From: Effrenium voratum
Lineage: Eukaryota > Sar > Dinophyceae > Suessiales > Symbiodiniaceae
DNA: 64,000 nucleotides
Assembly (NCBI GenBank): GCA_963377175.1
Contig: CAUJNA010000461.1
Span: 1 to 64,000, forward strand
Reading direction: 5' to 3'
Position 1 is the first letter of the stretch. Every line of letters starts with the position of its first letter. Position numbers and translations under genes: made by a program. A model generated the notes under the pieces. The model saw nothing but the letters and a program-made list of their open reading frames with translations. It was not told where the DNA came from and ran no database searches. Positions 34,516 through 45,404 of this stretch are shown in pieces.

Positions 34516-35301
34516 TTAAGAAGAGAACGGCTTCAACCCCTGGCACACCTCCTCCTTGGTCAAGGGCCGCATGCTGGGCGCGAGCCCCTGGTGTGGAGGA
34601 GCCTTGCCAGCCAGGGCGTTCTGGAGGATGATGTTGGCGTTGCGCTCGCACGTGGCCTCATCGACCTCCACCGCCTGCACCAGGAAGCCGAACTTGCCGT
34701 CGCCCTTCGCCCCGCTCATCTTCGAGCTGCGCTCGGCCTTCCAACTCTTCGCCATGTTCTCCGGACCGCGGAGCTCCAGCAAGTCGCGGTGCGCCCCGTT
34801 CCAGGCAATGTACGGCACGCCCGGAAAGTGGTCCACCGGCGGGAAGCCGAAGAGCTGGATATAACCCTCGTGCAGCTTCAAGTCCCACTCGCCCAAGGGG
34901 AAGGACGTGGCCGCCTCTTCCGCGGATCGCAGCCAGGACACCATGGCGCTCAAGTATCCGCCCGCCCCGAAGAACTCGCTGTCCGTGAACACCTTCGATC
35001 CCCCGTACTTCTGCTGAGCCGTGAGCAGGTCCTTCATCGATGCGTCCACGTCGTACTCGAGGGCGGAGCTGACCCACTCCTGGAGCAAACTCGGCCATTC
35101 CGGCGCCGGCTCCATGATGCAGACGCCCACCTGGTCGAACTTGTTGTTGTTTTGCCATCGCCTCCACAGGGAAGCGGTGTCGTTCTGCGACGGATACACG
35201 TGGCGCTGCTTCTTCAAAAACCCCACCGTGGCTTTGTCGCTGGTGTCCGCCAGCCAGGCGGTGAGGGTGTACGGTCGAAGCAGCTCATCATGGTGCGATA
35301 C
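34516..35301 (-). CDS. Exon 2 of a secreted protein gene
   Basis: The open frame begins right at the splice edge (VSHHDELLRPYTLTAW) and runs about 260 codons to a TAA at 34516-34518. Codon use is strongly GC3-rich. Protein-like segments include DTASLWRRWQNNNKFD, EWPSLLQEWVSSALEYD, KVFTDSEFFGAGGYL, QLFGFPPVDHFPG and TKEEVCQGLKPFSS. I do not recognise a family. It appears soluble, without membrane segments. It follows exon 1 across the introner at 35303-35421. Frame requires an intron length of 1 modulo 3. A GT at 35426 with an AG at 35306 gives 121 bases and satisfies this, which would start the exon at 35305. Confidence 0.75.
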   Translation of the reverse strand, partial: VSHHDELLRPYTLTAWLADTSDKATVGFLKKQRHVYPSQNDTASLWRRWQNNNKFDQVGVCIMEPAPEWPSLLQEWVSSALEYDVDASMKDLLTAQQKYGGSKVFTDSEFFGAGGYLSAMVSWLRSAEEAATSFPLGEWDLKLHEGYIQLFGFPPVDHFPGVPYIAWNGAHRDLLELRGPENMAKSWKAERSSKMSGAKGDGKFGFLVQAVEVDEATCERNANIILQNALAGKAPPHQGLAPSMRPLTKEEVCQGLKPFSS

Positions 35302-35302
35302 C

Positions 35303-35421
35303 TCGCTTGCTTGCTGCTCCCCTGCTAAAAGTTTTTAACTTGTAGTGATTTAATTCGGAAAACCAAAATTGGTTGGCAAAAAGTTGTTCAGTCCTAACAT
35401 CCCTTGGCAAAATGCACCAAA
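35303..35421 (-). mobile_element. Family I introner, copy B, inside the secreted gene
   Basis: On the minus strand it runs TTTGGTGCATTTTGCCAAGG to GCAGCAAGCAAGCGA, with GATACC (GGTATC on the minus strand) at both plus-strand edges (35297-35302 and 35422-35427). The 5' TSD copy supplies GT and the terminal A plus the TSD G gives AG. It contains the palindrome AAGTTAAAAACTTTTAG. It interrupts a clear coding sequence, which makes it the best evidence that this family forms introns. Confidence 0.9.
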
Positions 35422-35426
35422 GATAC

Positions 35427-35977
35427 CGCACCGGCTGGTCCTCCGTCTTCGGCAACTGCTCGATGCTCCAAATGTGGCTCTGGTGGGAGCCGGAGGTCAT
35501 CATGTACCAAAACATGTGCTTCCCCGCATTTCTCTCCTTGGTGAACGCGTCCCAAAGCTTTTGGGAGCCGTAGACCTCCCAATCGCTCGGGTTGCCCAAG
35601 GTAATTTCGCCGATCAGGCCGATGTAGAGCTCCGCAAGCCAGCTGCCTGTGGGACCGCAGGCCGACATTGTCCCGTCTGCGGGATGGCCGTTCTTTGCGG
35701 ACAACTCATTCATGATGTCCTTGACGATGTCTTCCATGGGCTTTCCCGACGCCATGGCCGCCATGAAGAGTTCATTCTTCGTTGCAATCCGAGGGCTTAA
35801 AAGACTGTCGTAGGGCATCAAGCGCTGAACCTGTTTGAAGCACAGGTCCTCAAAAGCACCCCGAGAAGCAGAGGACTGCAAGAGCGAGGTATGCTCGCAG
35901 AGGCCATCGCTGGTGTCCGCCCCACGGACCCCACCGAGGGCGAACAGGACCAGCGCGCAGAAGGGCGGTGCAGACAT
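35427..35977 (-). CDS. Exon 1 of a secreted protein gene
   Basis: The ATG at 35977 starts a signal peptide (SAPPFCALVLFALGGVRG) followed by DTSDGLCEHTSLLQSS. A Ser-Leu-Leu-Gln just after the signal peptide is common in secreted dinoflagellate proteins. Then come VQRLMPYDSLLSPR, MEDIVKDIMNELSAKNG, SACGPTGSWLAELYIG and SHIWSIEQLPKTEDQPVR. Codon use is strongly GC3-rich. The frame after TEDQPVR runs into the introner, where the coding signal ends. About 180 codons. The mature product is predicted to be secreted or to enter the endomembrane system. The catalytic or binding role is unknown. Confidence 0.8.
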
Positions 35978-35984
35978 GTCTGCA

Positions 35985-36271
35985 AGCGACGGCCCAAAAA
36001 ACCAAGAGTTATCCTGAACCTCTTAACGGCTATAGAGCAGTGGGTTGAACGAGAATTCGCTGTGAGGCCACGAGTTTCTGATTGGATTTGGGAAGCAAGC
36101 CACATATGGATAGGACAACACAAAGACCAAGCTTGGGCCCTGAGAAAGGGCCGTAGTGTTACAAAAACATACACAAACCATCCCATTCTACGGTTTATTG
36201 ATCACGGCTTTCGAGAACATCTAAAGACTAGAGACCTACGAAAGCCAAGCACAGCTCTTGGCGTCGCATAA
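35985..36271 (+). CDS. Possible coding frame, divergent from the secreted gene
   Basis: A plus-strand frame begins upstream of and head-to-head with the secreted gene. It reads KPRVILNLLTAIEQWVERE, SDWIWEASHIWIGQHKDQ, NHPILRFIDHGFREHL and RKPSTALGVA, then TAA. It looks like a real protein but its codons are AT-richer than the adjacent gene. No start is clear, since the ATG at 35891 would overlap the antisense exon. Possibly a fragment of a mobile or acquired gene. Not recognised. Confidence 0.35.
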
Positions 36272-36299
36272 AACGAGCGTGGTCGGACGCTTGTTGGAC

Positions 36300-37690
36300 G
36301 TTCCTTTGAAGTTGCGTGGGCAAACCCATAGAGGGTCAACACCAAAATTGTCCAAACCCAGGCCCAACAGTGCAAAGTCCGGGAGCTCAGGGAGAGAGGT
36401 GGACATGGAACCCAGAAAACCCTGTGCAGAGGAATTTCCCATTGGGGACTTTCTTGGGTTACACAACATGGATTCCCATGATTCCCCAAAAGAAACTTCA
36501 CAACATTTGTATTGTCTTTCAATCGGATTCATAAACCCCTGTTTATTCATATGAAAATTCCCCCATACTTTCAGTAAAAAAAAAAAACAGGGGTGGTATT
36601 TCTCTGGGGTCAACATTCACAAGTGGAGTTTCCATTCGTTTCCCCGATGCCCAGGAAGACCAAAGGCTCGTCTTCAGACCTGAAGAGATCCGATTCCGAG
36701 GCTCCGGGCCCTGCACGTCCAGCAGAAGGCTCCTGGCGCTTTCGCTGAAAGGGGACTCTTTCGCAGTGAACCGGTTTTGACCACTCCCGAAAAAAGGGCA
36801 CGAGCTTTCTGGCGGGCTGGGAATGACCTTGTCCGGGTGTTGGGAAGAACCAGGTTTGGGGATTACAGGAAGCCACCATGCAGTTGGATTGTTTGTAGGG
36901 CGCATTCCATCATTCCCTGCTCAGCACCAGCAAGCTTTCATGGGTGCGTGCTCTAGGTATCATGTTTGGTTGCTGGTTGAGGTGAGCAAAACGCGGCTCT
37001 TAGACTGACCATCCCATGATGTCCAAGACGCGTCGAAAAGGTCAGTGGAAAGGACCCTCGGATAGGGCTCGCCCTCCCAAACTTGGGACGCTTGCACCTG
37101 AGGCAAGTCCCAGGCTGCCAGCCCAGGACTGGTCTCAGGGTTGCTCCAACACGTGTTGGGCGGCTGTGGATGGGTTAAGGCTGCTTCGACTCGGCCTCCC
37201 TTCTTAACTCACTGGCTGAGTGGATGGCCGAAAAAAAAAAGTTCTCAAACTTTATGACTGCCACTAAAATGGCCCAACCTCAAAAAGCTTAAAGTTCGTG
37301 AGCTCAAGTGAGATCCAACCCATTCCCAAGTTGCCCATTGCGTCGGGCTCCCAGGACTCAGGGCCGCGTCTGGTGTTGGAAGGCTCTGCTTCTTTCCTTC
37401 TTTCCCCCGACCGCAGGCTCAACCTGGGGACGTGCCGGCAAAAAAACCACCTGGGAACCCAAAAAAGCCCAGGGCGAAGCCCAGATACTCACTCCTCTGT
37501 TGCTCAACTAGATGAATTTGTCAAATCTCAACTGCGACTTTGTTGCACTGGTGTTGAGTATTGCTTCTCCAGCCACAACTTCCACATTGTCTGACTGGAT
37601 CGGATTTGTCAAATACCAAAAGAACCCGTGTGCCCCGCCGCCGGGAGGCAGCACGCGGAAAAGGCGCGGCAGATGTGAATTGTAGATCGT
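36300..37690. other. No supported gene
   Basis: Short overlapping frames occur on both strands without consistent coding bias. A GGGGTCAACATTCAC word at about 36607 resembles a family VI end. I see no exon bounded by splice sites. Confidence 0.4.
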
Positions 37691-37699
37691 GATAGGTTA

Positions 37700-37810
37700 C
37701 TAGGTCCTCCAGTAGAGAGGTTAGAATAAGGGTACCCTTTTTCTGTAGTCTATTTTAGTACGGGAACCCTCCCCAAAAAAAGGGTAAACGGGCACTACTG
37801 GGGGACCTAG
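37700..37810. mobile_element. Family III element with GTTA target-site duplication
   Basis: CTAGGTCCTCCAGTAG to CACTACTGGGGGACCTAG, 111 bp, with GTTA at 37696-37699 and 37811-37814. The interior AGAGAGGTTAGAATAAGGG and GGGAACCCTCCCC words match the other copies closely. Confidence 0.9.
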
Positions 37811-38146
37811 GTTAAAATGATAGGCTAGGTCATAGTGGTAGGTCATACTGATTGGTCATTATGAGATTCACAGGCAGCAGAATTTCTCGAAGCCAAAAGG
37901 ATCACTTGGAACCCTCGCGACAAGCCCTCAAGATCACGAAAGGGATTGCCCAGACGTTTTGACGGGATGGCACAGGATTGGGTTGTCAGAGGGGTGTAAC
38001 ACTTTGGCTCCTTTGCTCTTTCCGGTATTTCCCTGCCTTTGGCTGGCCCATGATTTACCAAAGTCACCCCCGAAGTTTATTTCAGTTTCTGACTTTTATC
38101 CCCAGAAGCAATCAACAAAATGAACTCCAGTTCTTGTCACACCCAA

Positions 38147-38264
38147 AACTTGGTTGATGTTGGAAGGGGAGCGAAGATTTAAATTTTAGCAGCTAGGTGG
38201 GGATTGCAACCACTAAACCACAATAAGCAAATATGGGAAAAAATGGTTCACAGCAACAACCATG
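38147..38264 (-). mobile_element. Family II repeat, copy 2
   Basis: It starts ACTTGGTTGATGTTGGAAGG, contains TTTTAGCAGCTAGGTGG and CAACCACTAAACCACAATAA, and ends CAGCAACAACCATG. It differs from the 17661 copy at scattered bases. Confidence 0.85.
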
Positions 38265-38399
38265 TAAAATTCAGAGGACAAACTGTGACCACGGCCTGGT
38301 GGCACGAACTGTCTTTTTGCTTGGCCGTGGCCGGCGTATCCAACTTGGGCGATTAGAGGGGTTCTAGCGAAAAAAAACAACCCCCTGGCTGATGTTTTA

Positions 38400-38520
38400 A
38401 TCGCAGGGTGTCCCCTTTTCGTGGGGATTCAGAACACGTTTGGAGAGAACACCTAATGGGACAGGTTTCTCAACTCGGGGTCAACATTAGAGGGTTGCCC
38501 GGGCTCAACATTCGAGGGTT
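38400..38520. mobile_element. Family VI element, imperfect copies
   Basis: CAGGGTGTCCCCTTTTCGTGGGGATTCAGA, followed by an ACTTTTGG-like word, matches the interior of the 49982-50117 element. It is followed by GGTCAACATTAGAGGG and GCTCAACATTCGAGG ends in tandem, which suggests two truncated copies. Confidence 0.6.
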
Positions 38521-38734
38521 GCCCCCTGGCCCCCTGGCAATCACAAAGCAAAGCTTTCCCATCGGCTTTGAAGGAGATCAAACTTTCGTCCGTTCACTTT
38601 CGTCCGCTCGCGAGAATCCATCAGCTGGAACTCCTCCAAATTCAAAATTCGGGTTCTCAACCTCGATCCCGCATCGGTCCAAGCTCGAAACCTCCGAATC
38701 CCCGTGACTCGCTGACTCGCGACTCGCGACTCGA

Positions 38735-38798
38735 AAACCCTTCGCCGGTCCCGCGCGTGGTCAAGCAGGTGCCCGGAAAGCCGTTGCCCAGCATGAAG
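38735..38798 (+). CDS. Short exon with canonical donor
   Basis: The plus-strand frame NPSPVPRVVKQVPGKP, then LPSMK, is followed by GTGAGT at 38799, a perfect donor consensus. Third positions are GC-rich. The 5' edge is not determined. This is one of few plus-strand exon candidates here. Confidence 0.45.
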
Positions 38799-39879
38799 GT
38801 GAGTGGCTGCTGCCTCGGGCCGTGGAAGGTGCCTCCCGTTCTTTTTTTTCTCTGGAAGCTAGGGGTGGAAATTTGGGATGGCTCCCAGACCCGGACCCGC
38901 AATGGTGGACATCAGATCATGAACCCACTCACCACTTGTGGTTGCCGGTTTTTACACTGTCAACTTCATCGGACAGGGCCTGAGTTGGAGTTCTGGTGGA
39001 AAAGTTGATCGCTTCATTGGTGCCATTGAAACGATCGCCGCCTTTGGAGACCCGAAAAAAGAGATGGACCCGGTCAGAAGCCCAGTGGAGTTCCATAGAA
39101 ACCGTGGCGCCCGTGGCCAGGGCGGTCTTCAAGAAAAAAGCTTTCCCCCTCCCCCCAAAAAAGCAAAAAGAAGAAGGACCATGTAAAGGGTGGAATCCAC
39201 CGGGCAAACCATCGAAATATAGCAGAAAGCGGCAACGTATGGTTTTTTTTGGTTTTAAAGGAAGCAAACACGGATCGATCTGCTATCTGTGTTTGCAACA
39301 GCGGGCTAGGCATGTTGCAAACCCCTTTCCCTTGGGGGTTGGGGGTGTGGGTGCTGGAAAAAACGATACCCGAGGGAAGTCAAGCCGATTTTGGGGCCCG
39401 GCGTTTGTCTCAACGACCAGCCCCTCTTCAAAGTCTCTTTTCTAGGGGGATCCCCTTATTAGTTGGCTGTGGCTCACAAAATAGGTACCCAAAATGGCCC
39501 TTTCTGTTGGTAAATGGAACCAAAGACTAAAACCTGCGTAACCCTAGCTGCTTAATTTTGAGCCACACCCAGTTGGTGTTAAAGGGAAGCCAACAGAAAA
39601 GCAACTCGTTTGGGGATCTCCTACATTTAAGACGCCCCCAAACTGGGCGGTGCAAGCCATGGCTTTAAACAAGGCGTTTACACCCCGCAAACCATGGTTG
39701 CGGAAAATCGCCCTTTCCGTGATGCCAATATTAGACCATCCCCATGACAATTTTTGCCACTTGGAACGGGGGTCCCTTGGCATCACGGGAAAATAGGCCT
39801 AAAACTGCTCAGCCTCACGCTCGTGAGGCCCTGGGGGGCGGGGGGGCTGGATGTGAAACCTGTTTTCCGCAAGAGCCCG

Positions 39880-40020
39880 CAACCAAGCAGTCGAACACCA
39901 AGCGGTCAGAACCAACCTGAATCCAAATTGAAACCCAGCTGAAACCGGCTGAAACCCAACCAGAAACCAGTCGAACAACCAACCAACCTGACACCAGTAG
40001 AATCCATCTAGCTTCAACCA
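39880..40020 (+). repeat. Low-complexity GAAACC/CAACC tract
   Basis: Short words GAAACC, CAACC and CAGCTGAAACC recur irregularly. A weaker tract of similar composition lies at about 19985-20095. The reverse frame gives a Trp/Phe/Val-rich peptide that I do not call. Confidence 0.55.
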
Positions 40021-40253
40021 AGCTGACCTAAGAACTCCTATCCCATGACTCCTTGGCGAAATCGCCGGTGACTTCCCAACCCTCCATTTGCGAGCAAGTC
40101 CCCAGAAAGAAAAGCAAAAAAATGGAACCTAGTGGGAGAAGCTCATTGAAAAACAAAACCTGCCTTACGGAACTACTAGCCCAAAACCTTACAAAACCCG
40201 CACTACTCAGAGTCCCACTACTCAAAGATCCCAACTGAAGTAGGTAGAATCAC

Positions 40254-40462
40254 CTACGGCCGCCTGCACCGCCTTCGCCTGGGGGGCCCCGACGTTTGGT
40301 CCGCCTCCAGGCGCACGAACTCGAAGCCAGCGCCCAAGAGCTCATCCGGCAGCCTGGCCGGATGAGCTCGCTCCGAAACCCGCGCGGGGAAGACCAAGTC
40401 CGCGGCTGGGACTTCAACCGAGCCAAAGAAGTCCTCGAATTTCTTTTGGAGCTTGGCCTTCA
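40254..40462 (-). CDS. Exon of unknown protein
   Basis: The minus-strand frame reads MKAKLQKKFEDFFGSVEV, ADLVFPARVSERAHPAR, PDELLGAGFEFVRLEAD and QTSGPPRRRRCRRP, then TAG at 40254. Codon use is GC3-rich throughout. It could be a terminal exon, or the coding part may end at the GGAGGC/GT region before the Arg-rich tail. The start is uncertain, since ATG at 40462 has an AG inside ATGAAG just after it. Not recognised. Confidence 0.55.
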
Positions 40463-40931
40463 TGTTTTCAGTTTGGTTTGGTGTCACTTCGTTGCAGGGC
40501 CTTTTTAGACCTCCATTTGCTCAAGTCCCCTGGGAAAAATATCTTTCCAGTAGTGGAATCGATTCCATCTCAAACCAACAGGGGCAAATGGAAGTAGAGT
40601 GTCTTCAGCTGATTCCTTGGCTTGGTTTGTTCCTGGCAAAGGAGTGAACCAAAACCTATGGGACTTTGAGTAGTGCGGTGGTCATGAACGCCTTTTTGTA
40701 TTGCCCTCCTTGGGGTTGGGAAAAGAAAAAAAAGGGTGCGCCGAGAAGAACCCACTTCTTATGGTCTTCTTCTTGTTGTTGTCTTCTTCTTTGTTTTTTT
40801 TGGGGGGAGGGAGCAGTTCCCGATTTTGAGACAACCCTTATGGCTACAATTGACACATGGGAGCAGTTCACCAAAGAGAGTGAGCCTGGGCGGTGTGCAA
40901 GTGAACAAATCAAGAAAGACTTCTAAACTTA

Positions 40932-41059
40932 CTGTGGATGGACGAAATCCATTTCACACCACGAAATGAAACAATGGTTGAAACCGCATAGTTTGTTGGT
41001 ACTTGAAGGGGAGTCATTAGCCCAGGGTTTCTTAGGTGCAGATGCTTGTCCATCCACAG
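40932..41059. mobile_element. Family IV MITE with TA duplication
   Basis: TA-CTGTGGATGGACGAAATCC and GTCCATCCACAG-TA form the ends. The interior ATGGTTGAAACCGCATAG and GTTGGTACTTGAAGGG match the 25764 and 49782 copies. 128 bp. Confidence 0.85.
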
Positions 41060-41061
41060 TA

Positions 41062-41570
41062 TGATTGCCGTACAAATAACTCAAATATACATGTAAGAAC
41101 TAATATGAGAAAGATATAGACATAAAAACGAGAAACAATAGCAAAGAACCAGATAGCAGTAGATAAGAAATCGACAAAAAGACAAGGAAAAGACAGGAGA
41201 AAACAAAAGATAAAACAAAACCTATGTCACAACATGTTGAATCTTATCTGACCTATGTGATGATGTCTTGAATACTATCTTAGCTTACATATCTGTACAT
41301 CTCACCAATATCTGGCCTACTGAAAACCACCTAAAACAAACTTATGAATGGTCATAAAGAAGACATGGCATGAACATAATTTGATGAACATTAAATTAAA
41401 ATCATGATACTTCTAAGATAGGAAAGCGATTAGGTTTGAAGGAAAGGTCTCAGCATCCATTATATCTCAGCATTTGATCACTTCATGTCTCTCTTCTCCA
41501 AATTAATCGTTTTACCGGCAGCTACGTATTTTCCCATGTCCACTTAGGTGCGTGGGCGTGTACTTTGAAG
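41062..41570. other. AT-rich stretch without gene
   Basis: This block is clearly AT-richer than its surroundings and contains no long frame or repeat family member. Its texture is somewhat like the first 8.8 kb, without the strong hairpins. Confidence 0.5.
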
Positions 41571-42201
41571 AAACCCTTTTCATCTTGGTTTGAAGAGACT
41601 CTATTCTGACACATACCCACTTGTTCCTGCAAGCTTCCTGTTTGTGCACGTGTCATCTGACCTGCTGACGATTTTTGATTGCCAGTTTGAGAATGCCACC
41701 ACCACGTCTTCCCCGCCCCGTGTCAGTATCTTCATTGGGGCCAAGACGAAATGGGCTTGCTTGCGTACTCCACTCTCTCTACCAACGGCTGCATCGCTCG
41801 ACTCACGTGAAGCACGGTCTTGGGAAAAGTACTGAGGTCCCCAATGTTTTTCCCCAAAGGACCACAGATCAGTCATTTTGAACTAGCCTTACATGAGGAA
41901 GCCTACCAGTGAAAAGCGTTATAACTCTGGTAAGTCGTTCACCAAAAGGTCCCTTTCAGGGACTTCGTAGGATTCAAACCCCGAGAACAGGCAACACACC
42001 ACAAGCGCGTACGTGTCAAAATAGGGGGACCCTCCCAAATGGTGGTTTTCCTTTTGGTCTCCCTGTGCAACAATCCAACAGAGGGGACTTTCCAAATGGG
42101 CATGCTCCCCACAACGGATTTCGGCTTTCCTTACTTGCGCGTTGCGCGCTAAGTTAGCAAGTTGGTGGTGGACTACGTCATAGCGCACTTTTCAGTCTCA
42201 A

Positions 42202-43763
42202 GTGGAACTAACCCTTCCAGTAGCGCATTATGACCCAGGTCGTGTGAAAGTTAGCAAGAAGCTCCCTTGGGAAGCAAAAGCCAACATGGGCCAGAATTCT
42301 GGCTTCACCTGCTTTCTAAGAAGCTTCCCAGTCGCAATTTTGCAAAACGTCAACTGCTTCTCACTATATAACTTCGCTGGTGCTCAGTGGGGAATGACCT
42401 TCCGGGTTTTGGGAGTGAACCGGTTTTGGGGTGTCCCTCAAAGGAAACCATACGGTCATTCCCACTCAATTCCTGCCTGTCAAACCAGCAAGAAGAGCAA
42501 AAGGCAACTGCTTTTAAATGGTAAGCTGCCACCCCCGGAAATTGAGGGCCGAATGAAAGATCAACGGGATCTCCACGGAAAAGCGGTCGAAACCATAATT
42601 TGGAGGGCTAGTGTTCATTTTTTTGCGATGTTCCCATGCGGTTGTTTGGTTTGCTGGCATCCCAGCTTGCCCCAACCCAAGACAAGTGTTTGATTCTTGC
42701 CCCGATTTACTACAAAAGCAGGTGCTGCCGCCCTTTTCCTTCTTTACTTGGTTGTGGGATGTTTTGGTAGATGGTAGACCCCTTTAGTGCCAGGTTTTGA
42801 TGTTGACTCACCTCTTGTTCTGTTTACCCTCTGTCTAACATACCCGTGGATAGAGACTATGGTTCAGATGCAAGCCCTAACAAATCGACTTCATTGTCTG
42901 GTTCATGAAGCCTCCCGTCTTCTCGTTTGCTCGTTACTTTGTGGTAAATGCTAAAATGGATAGCCCCTGCTCATGAAACTCCCCCTCCCCCCGCCCCCCG
43001 GACAAAAAAAAAAGACAAAAACAGTTCATCTACGCCGTTGCTTCCTGGCAACATGGACAACCCCTGCTCATTGCTCGTCAACCCCGTCCCCCCCACCACC
43101 CCCCCCCGGGAGAAAAAAGAAGAAAAAAGAGAGAAGCAGCCAGTTCATCTACCCAGGGCCAGGGCTTTGACTGTGGCGAATTGAGGCCGAAACACCTGCC
43201 TCACCGTCTCCACCTGCGCCGGAAAGTCGTACGGTGAACAGAAGACCCGCCTTTAAGCAGGGATCCTTACATTATACACCTGAGCATTGCAACTTGTAAA
43301 TGGTGGTTTCCAACTTTATCTTGGTGTTGAAAAAGCAACATGTTTCAACTGCTTGCAAGAATGGAGATCTTTTAAGGAGCCCTGGGAAGCGGGACCGGCC
43401 CGGGTGCGTGACCCAGACCTCCGGCTTCCCAGGAAAGGGGAAGCCCGGTCTTGCGGAGTGGGGTCAGGGAACCCCTCTCCAAAGAAGAAAACAAAGGCAC
43501 CAGAGGGAGAAGAAAAAGCTGGCTGTGGCGAATTCAAAAAACCGGAAAATTCCGAAATGGGGCAAGCCCGATCGGTAAGTGGAACACCTGCGGTTTGCCC
43601 CAAAACCCGATCGTTTAATTTTGAGCCACACCCAGCTGACTCCCGTTGCCCTTTGCACGAAACACCCAAGTCCAAATTCAAAGCCTTTCACACATACACG
43701 AGTCAGGGGCATGCTTCCCCAGAAGGCCTTTCAATGAGTTGCAGACCAATTCGCCCCAACTAA
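42202..43763 (+). other. Open frames without clear coding signal
   Basis: Two plus-strand frames of about 160 codons (42202-42693 and 43287-43763) lack stops, but neither shows the GC3 bias of the exons called elsewhere. The second carries Lys/Glu/Pro-rich words near PKKKTKAPEGEEK. A pyrimidine/purine tract lies at about 42975-43140. I cannot support a gene here. Confidence 0.3.
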
Positions 43764-43790
43764 CCTGGTCTTTTGACCATGATTCGCATT

Positions 43791-44136
43791 GAGAAAGAAA
43801 GAGAGAGAGAGAGAGAAGAGAAAGAGAGAAATAAAGAAAGAAAGAGAGAGAGAAAGAAAGAGAGAGAGAGAGAGAAAGAAAGAGAGAAATAAAGAAAGAA
43901 AGAGAGAGAGAGAGAGAAAGAAAGAGAGAAATAAAGAAAGAAAGAGAGAGAGAAAGAAAGAGAGAGAGAGAGAGAAAGAAAGAGAGAAATAAAGAAAGAA
44001 AGAGAGAGAGAGAGAGAAAGAAAGAGAGAAATAAAGAAAGAAAGAGAGAGAGAAAGAAAGAGAGAGAGAGAGAGAAAGAAAGAGAGAAATAAAGAAAGAA
44101 AGAGAGAGAGAGAGAGAGAAAGAAATAGAGAGAGAG

Positions 44137-44169
<33 letters not shown>

Positions 44170-44868
44170 AAGAAAAAAAGAAAGAAAGAAAGAAAGAAAG
44201 AAAGAACAAATTAGAAAGACAGAACGACAGTAATAAAAAGAAACAATACAGACAGAAAGAAAAACAGACAGAAAGAAAGACAGAAAGACAGAAAGACAAA
44301 AAGACAAAAAGACAGAAATACAGAAAGAAGAAAAGAACAGGAGAAGAAAAAAAATAAGACAGACAGAAAGACAGAAAGACAGAAAGACAGAAAGACAGAA
44401 AGACAGAAAGACAGAAAGACAGAAAGACAGAAAGACAGAAGGACAGAAAGACAGAAAGACAGAAAGACTGAAAGACAGACAAACAGAAAGACAGAAAGAC
44501 AGAAAGACAGAAAGACAGAAAGACAGAAAGACAGAAAGACAGAAAGACAGAAAGACGGAAAGACGGAAAGACGGAAATAAAGAAAGGGATAGAGAGAGAG
44601 AGAGAGAAAGAAAGATAAAGCCAAAAGAAAGAAAGCAATACATATATATATATATATATTGTTTAACAAAAAAGAAAACAGAAAGAAAGACAGACAGAAA
44701 GAAAGGCAGCAAGAAAGACAAAACAAAAGAGGGACAAAAACAACAGCAAGACAGCAAAACAGAAAGACTGAAAAAAGGAAAGAAGGAACGACATAAAGAC
44801 AGAAAGACAGAAAGACAGCAATAACGAACGCCAGAAAGACACAAAGACATAAAGACATAAAGACATAA

Positions 44869-44935
<67 letters not shown>

Positions 44936-45200
44936 AAGAAAAAGAAAGAAAAAGAAAGAAAAACAGAAAGAAAGAAAGAAAGAAAGCAAGAAAGGAAGGA
45001 AGGAAGGAAGGAAGAAAGGAGGAGAGGAAGAAAGACGGAACGAAAGCAAGAAAGAAAGACAGAAAAACGAACACGGAAAGAAGGACAGAAGGAAAGAAGG
45101 AAGGAAGGAAGGAAGGAAAGAAAAGAGAAAGAAAGAAAGCAAACAAGGAAGAAAGACGGACAAAAACAAGAAAAAACACCATACAGAAAGAAAGAAAGGA
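43791..45200 (+). repeat. Compound GA-rich satellite with 100-base higher-order period
   Basis: About 1.4 kb consist of GAAA, GA, GACA and GGAA units. At 43791-44130 the marker ATAAAG recurs at 43831, 43889, 43931, 43989, 44031 and 44089, alternating 58 and 42 bases, so the true unit is 100 bases. At 44340-44580 an AGAAAGAC unit dominates, then an (AT)n at 44640, (GACA)n at 44870-44935 and (GGAA)n blocks. A 567-codon minus-strand frame of Phe-Leu-Ser repeats is a by-product. Confidence 0.95.
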
Positions 45201-45404
45201 ACAACACTTGAAGGCACTCACTAAGTGGTTGAACCCATGCCACTGCCGTGTTCCCTTCTCCCACGTTGCAACTAGTCACCCAAAGGGAAAGTACTATGTG
45301 CCGGAGCACCCTCTTGGGCACAAACTGGCCAACCCTGTGGCAATCCGTGAACGATGGACTTGTGGGTTGATGTACTTTCAAGCCTCAGGAACTTCAAACC
45401 ATGA

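Noticed and set aside
34591..35328. 245-codon plus-strand frame opposite the secreted gene
   Set aside because: It is the antisense shadow of a GC3-rich exon, with Val/Arg/Leu/His-rich composition typical of such shadows.
43678..45381. 567-codon minus-strand frame of Phe/Leu/Ser repeats
   Set aside because: It is a translation of the GA-rich satellite. Three frames are open over the same interval and none has protein complexity.
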